7,471 nt of DNA, from NCBI GenBank assembly GCA_013041945.1, contig JABDRC010000326.1, positions 1-7,471 on the forward strand, read 5' to 3'. The DNA comes from Halobacteria archaeon (GTDB taxonomy: Bacteria > Pseudomonadota > Gammaproteobacteria > UBA9214). A model generated the notes under the pieces. It worked only from the letters and a program-made list of their open reading frames with translations, was not told the DNA's origin and made no database searches. This document shows, piece by piece, positions 5,831 to 7,471 of this stretch (positions within the stretch are counted from its first letter, which is position 1; each line of letters begins with the position of its first letter). The position numbers and the translations under genes were made by a program.

Positions 5831-6429
5831 CAGTCTTGCGCGGCAAGTGACGAGGTAATGGTGGCCAGTCGTTTGCCGAGTGCCGTGCACAGGTGTTTTT
5901 CCTCGTCACTGAGCGGTTGCTTGCTGTCGGGACCCGCTGTGTGACTGGGACCATAGGGAGTGCCGCCGCTGGTCGTGGTCAGCAGTTCCGTTTCCGTATA
6001 TGGCAGTCCGGTGATCAGCATACCGTGGTGCAGCAGCGGCAGCATCATGGATATCAGGGTGGTTTCCTGGCCGCCATGCAGACTGGAGGCGGAAGTAAAC
6101 ACGGCGGCCGGTTTGCCTGCCAGTTTGCAGCCGACCCACAGGCTGCTGGTCGAGTCGATGAAATGTTTGAGCGATGCGGCCATGTTGCCGAAGCGGGTCG
6201 GGCTGCCGAGGGCCAGCCCGGCGCATTCATCCAGGTCTTCGAGGCTTGCGTACGGTGGTCCCGCGGCGGGAATGTCATCTTCCGTGGCCTCGCATACCGT
6301 GGAGACCGGTGGCACCGTGCGCAGGCGCGCCTGGCAGCCTTCAACGGTGTCGATGCCGCGGGCGATGAGTTGCGCCATTTCTGCAGTGGCGCCATAGCGG
6401 GTGTAATAGAGTACGAGTATTTCGTTCAT
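5830..6429 (-). CDS. wrbA: WrbA, NAD(P)H:quinone oxidoreductase
   Basis: WrbA is a tetrameric FMN protein of the flavodoxin fold that reduces quinones by two electrons, avoiding semiquinone radicals; it acts in the cytosol and is linked to oxidative stress. The 199 residues match E. coli WrbA (198). Visible are the phosphate loop YYTRYGATAEMA (8-19), SPTRFGNM (76-83), the GGQE flavin loop (119-122), LLHHGM (132-137) with the active-site-region histidines, and GGTPYGPS (155-162). Its TGA shares a base with the DUF2069 ATG. Upstream lies a repeat-filled 449-bp gap before arsC: copy C begins only about 20 nt before the start codon, so any private promoter must lie within or beyond the repeats. 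The Shine-Dalgarno is weak (GGAT, 7 nt from ATG). No defects seen. Confidence 0.95.
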   Translation of the reverse strand: MNEILVLYYTRYGATAEMAQLIARGIDTVEGCQARLRTVPPVSTVCEATEDDIPAAGPPYASLEDLDECAGLALGSPTRFGNMAASLKHFIDSTSSLWVGCKLAGKPAAVFTSASSLHGGQETTLISMMLPLLHHGMLITGLPYTETELLTTTSGGTPYGPSHTAGPDSKQPLSDEEKHLCTALGKRLATITSSLAAQD

Positions 6430-6448
6430 ATCAGAAATCCAAAATTGC

Positions 6449-6565
6449 CACAGAGAACACAGAGAAATAAATAAACAGAAAACAGGGCGCTCTCGTGCGT
6501 ATAAAAATATCTCTTGTCATTCCCGTCCCCGTATTCGCGAGGACAGGATCCGGCGGGGATCAAGT
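6449..6565 (+). repeat. Modular repeat copy C
   Basis: Contains CACAGAGAA x2 (6449-6466), a variable segment, gtataaaaatatctc, then a degenerate long-loop palindrome (6516-6565) starting GTCATTCCCG and ending CGGCGGGGATCAAG. The centre (ttcgcgaggacagg, tccggcgggg) is nearly the same as in copy A, so A and C share a subtype. The GC-rich 8-bp tract is missing on its outer side, where the wrbA start lies. Confidence 0.85.
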
Positions 6566-6578
6566 CCCAAACAGGCTC

Positions 6579-6679
6579 GCGCCAAGACGCCAAGCAAGAA
6601 AAAACATTCGCCACAGAGCCCACAGAGAAAATAATAAACTAAAAATATAATCGTCATTCCCGCGCAGGCGGGAATCCAG
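6579..6679 (+). repeat. Modular repeat copy D
   Basis: Contains 8-bp units GCGCCAAG and ACGCCAAG (6579-6594), an A-rich run, 9-bp units CACAGAGCC and CACAGAGAA (6612-6629), an AT-rich segment ending TATAATC, and a perfect short-loop palindrome at 6653-6679. Its 20-bp core (6656-6675) has an 8-bp stem with a GCAG loop. It follows copy C directly, head to tail. Confidence 0.88.
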
Positions 6680-6778
6680 CCTGAAAATTACAACTGCAGT
6701 AAATACTCATCTACCTGTGGCTGCAGTGCACTGTTCTATCCCAAGCAACAAACAGGCTGCATTGTTACATGTTTGCCG

Positions 6779-6870
6779 CTGGATTCCGGCCGGAGCCCCT
6801 CTTCGCGAAGGCGGGTGCGGTGATGACGATTATATCTTTTAGTGCATTATTATTCTCTGTGTTCTCTGTG
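6779..6870 (-). repeat. Modular repeat copy E
   Basis: Read on the minus strand: CACAGAGAA x2 (6870 to 6853), AT-rich segment with TATAATC, then GTCATCACCGCACCCGC and a centre containing the perfect palindrome CTTCGCGAAG (6801-6810), ending GGAATCCAG (6787 to 6779). It is the most degenerate palindrome of the five. The outer GC-rich tract is absent; the arsC stop lies there instead. Confidence 0.82.
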
Positions 6871-6878
6871 GCAATATT

Positions 6879-7232
6879 TTAAAGTATATCCAGTACCTTC
6901 TCCGGCGGGCGGCCGAGGGCGGCCTTGCCGTCTTTGATCACGATCGGGCGCTCGATCAGTTTCGGATATCGCACCATGGCATCGATCAGTTGTGCGCGGG
7001 TGAGGTCCGGGCTGTCCAGTCCGGCTTTCTTGTACTCCGCCTCTTTCGTGCGCAGCAGCTGGCGCGGCTCCAGTCCCAGCATCTGCAGGATGTCTTCCAG
7101 TTCTGCGGCAGAGGGGGGTGTCTTCAGGTATTCAACCACGTCCGCCTGCCTGCCCTGTTGCTCGAGCAGGGCCAGGGTCGCCCGTGACTTGCTGCAGCGC
7201 GGGTTGTGATAGATGGTAATCCTGTCGGTCAT
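6879..7232 (-). CDS. arsC: ArsC-family reductase, YfgD-like (annotated arsenate reductase)
   Basis: A thioredoxin-fold protein of 117 residues in the glutaredoxin-linked ArsC family. Known ArsC enzymes reduce arsenate to arsenite via one catalytic cysteine; here it is Cys13 in YHNPRCSKS (8-16). Arg61 (LLRTKE), Arg95 (ERPIV) and Arg108 (GRPPE) correspond to the three arginines needed by plasmid R773 ArsC. The sequence is nearer to E. coli YfgD than to R773 ArsC: HNPRCSKSR versus HNPACGTSR, and GRPPE-VL-IL at the end. YfgD is usually next to hda and its real substrate is not settled, so arsenate reduction is only a family-based guess; no arsR or arsB is nearby. The ATG at 7230-7232 is preferred over an upstream ATG at 7289 because GGGAG lies 5 nt before it. 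It follows the fumarase gene by 14 nt, probably in one operon. Confidence 0.9.
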   Translation of the reverse strand: MTDRITIYHNPRCSKSRATLALLEQQGRQADVVEYLKTPPSAAELEDILQMLGLEPRQLLRTKEAEYKKAGLDSPDLTRAQLIDAMVRYPKLIERPIVIKDGKAALGRPPEKVLDIL

Positions 7233-7237
7233 GGGTG

Positions 7238-7242
7238 CTCCC
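7238..7242 (-). promoter_or_regulatory. Ribosome binding site for the arsC-family gene
   Basis: GGGAG on the minus strand, 5 nt before the ATG at 7230-7232. It selects this start over the longer reading frame that would begin inside the fumarase gene. Confidence 0.7.
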
Positions 7243-7246
7243 GGGT

Positions 7247-7471
7247 TCAGCCCTTTACGACCGGTATCCTGCCGATGCGCATGCGCCACTCCTCGGGCCC
7301 GCTACTGTGTACTGAATTACCCTGCGTGTCCACGGCAACCGTCACCGGCATGTCCTCGACCTCGAACTCGTAGACCGCCTCCATGCCCAGCTCCGGGAAC
7401 GCGATGACGCGTGCCGCACGAATGGCTTTCGATACCAGGAAGGCGGCGCCGCCGGTCGCAATCAGGTAGAC
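7247..7471 (-). CDS. Class I fumarate hydratase, C-terminal part (truncated by window edge)
   Basis: The last 74 codons of a gene entering from the right edge. The translated segment contains IATGGAAFLVSKAIRAARV, then AFPELGMEAVYEFEVEDMPVTVAVD and QGNSVHSSGPEEW. This is the beta (C-terminal) domain of iron-sulfur class I fumarases, which convert fumarate and malate reversibly in the TCA cycle; GMEAVYEFEVEDMPV is the family's characteristic late segment. The iron-sulfur cysteines and the alpha domain lie outside the window. A related fold occurs in the beta subunit of two-subunit L(+)-tartrate dehydratase and fumarase, so a separate beta-subunit gene is a less likely alternative. It ends 14 nt before the arsC-family gene on the same strand. 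Confidence 0.88.
   Translation of the reverse strand, partial: VYLIATGGAAFLVSKAIRAARVIAFPELGMEAVYEFEVEDMPVTVAVDTQGNSVHSSGPEEWRMRIGRIPVVKG

Larger units (their letters stand above)
6445..6875. repeat. Repeat-filled gap between arsC and wrbA (copies C, D and E; inverted repeat 2)
   Basis: The 449 bp from 6430 to 6878 contains no plausible gene. It holds three further copies of the modular repeat: C (+), D (+) and E (-). D and E face each other across a spacer at 6680-6778 and form a second large inverted repeat whose shared inner part reads aaatataatcgtcat in D and agatataatcgtcat in E. Copy E ends 8 nt from the arsC stop and copy C begins about 20 nt before the wrbA start, so the repeats fill the gap almost completely. 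Confidence 0.8.

Noticed and set aside
6426..6623. 65-codon minus-strand reading frame in the arsC-wrbA gap
   Set aside because: Made entirely of repeat copies C and D, ends inside the wrbA start and has no homology that I recognise.
6646..6651. Perfect TATAAT in copy D, and its mirror at 6829-6834 in copy E
   Set aside because: No acceptable -35 box lies 16-18 nt upstream of either; they are part of the AT-rich repeat module, so not called promoters.
6879..7232. Spx or MgsR-type regulator instead of ArsC/YfgD
   Set aside because: The single-Cys CSKS motif, the three conserved arginines and the GRPPE ending fit the YfgD/ArsC branch, not the CxxC of typical Spx.

Overview
The window reads as GC-rich gammaproteobacterial chromosome, possibly Chromatiales-like or Pseudomonas-like; I cannot place it more narrowly. 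The evidence is close protein resemblance to E. coli PurN, PurM, Hda, WrbA and YfgD, and a familiar neighbourhood. In E. coli purM/purN and hda/yfgD lie close together. As I recall, Pseudomonas carries purN, purM, a DUF2066 gene, hda, wrbA and arsC in one neighbourhood.

Layout. Positions 2-2508 (minus strand) hold purM, purN and a secreted DUF3108 protein, transcribed in that order; purN and the DUF3108 gene overlap. A 139-bp divergent intergenic region (2509-2647) follows. Positions 2648-5018 (plus strand) hold a secreted DUF2066 protein, a PgsA-like CDP-alcohol phosphatidyltransferase and Hda, the partner of the DNA clamp that inactivates DnaA. Positions 5471-7471 (minus strand) hold, in transcription order, the 3' end of a class I fumarate hydratase, an ArsC/YfgD-family reductase, the flavoprotein WrbA and the DUF2069 membrane protein.

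The unusual part is non-coding. Two intergenic stretches of about 450 bp each (5019-5470 and 6430-6878) contain no believable gene. They hold five copies of one modular repeat, in orientations + - + + -. A full copy has, from outside to inside, an 8-bp-period GC-rich tract, an A-rich spacer, a 9-bp-period tract of CACAGAGAA units, a variable segment ending in an AT-rich stretch (gtataaaaat in three copies), and a palindrome of the GTCATTCCCGC...GCGGGAATCCAG type. Copies A/B and D/E face each other and form two large inverted repeats. Together the two stretches bracket wrbA-DUF2069. A different, Pseudomonas-type REP palindrome sits directly after hda.

The genes are housekeeping: two consecutive purine synthesis enzymes, initiation control linked by operon to phospholipid synthesis, and a redox group. 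I found no RNA gene, CRISPR array, transposase or phage gene.
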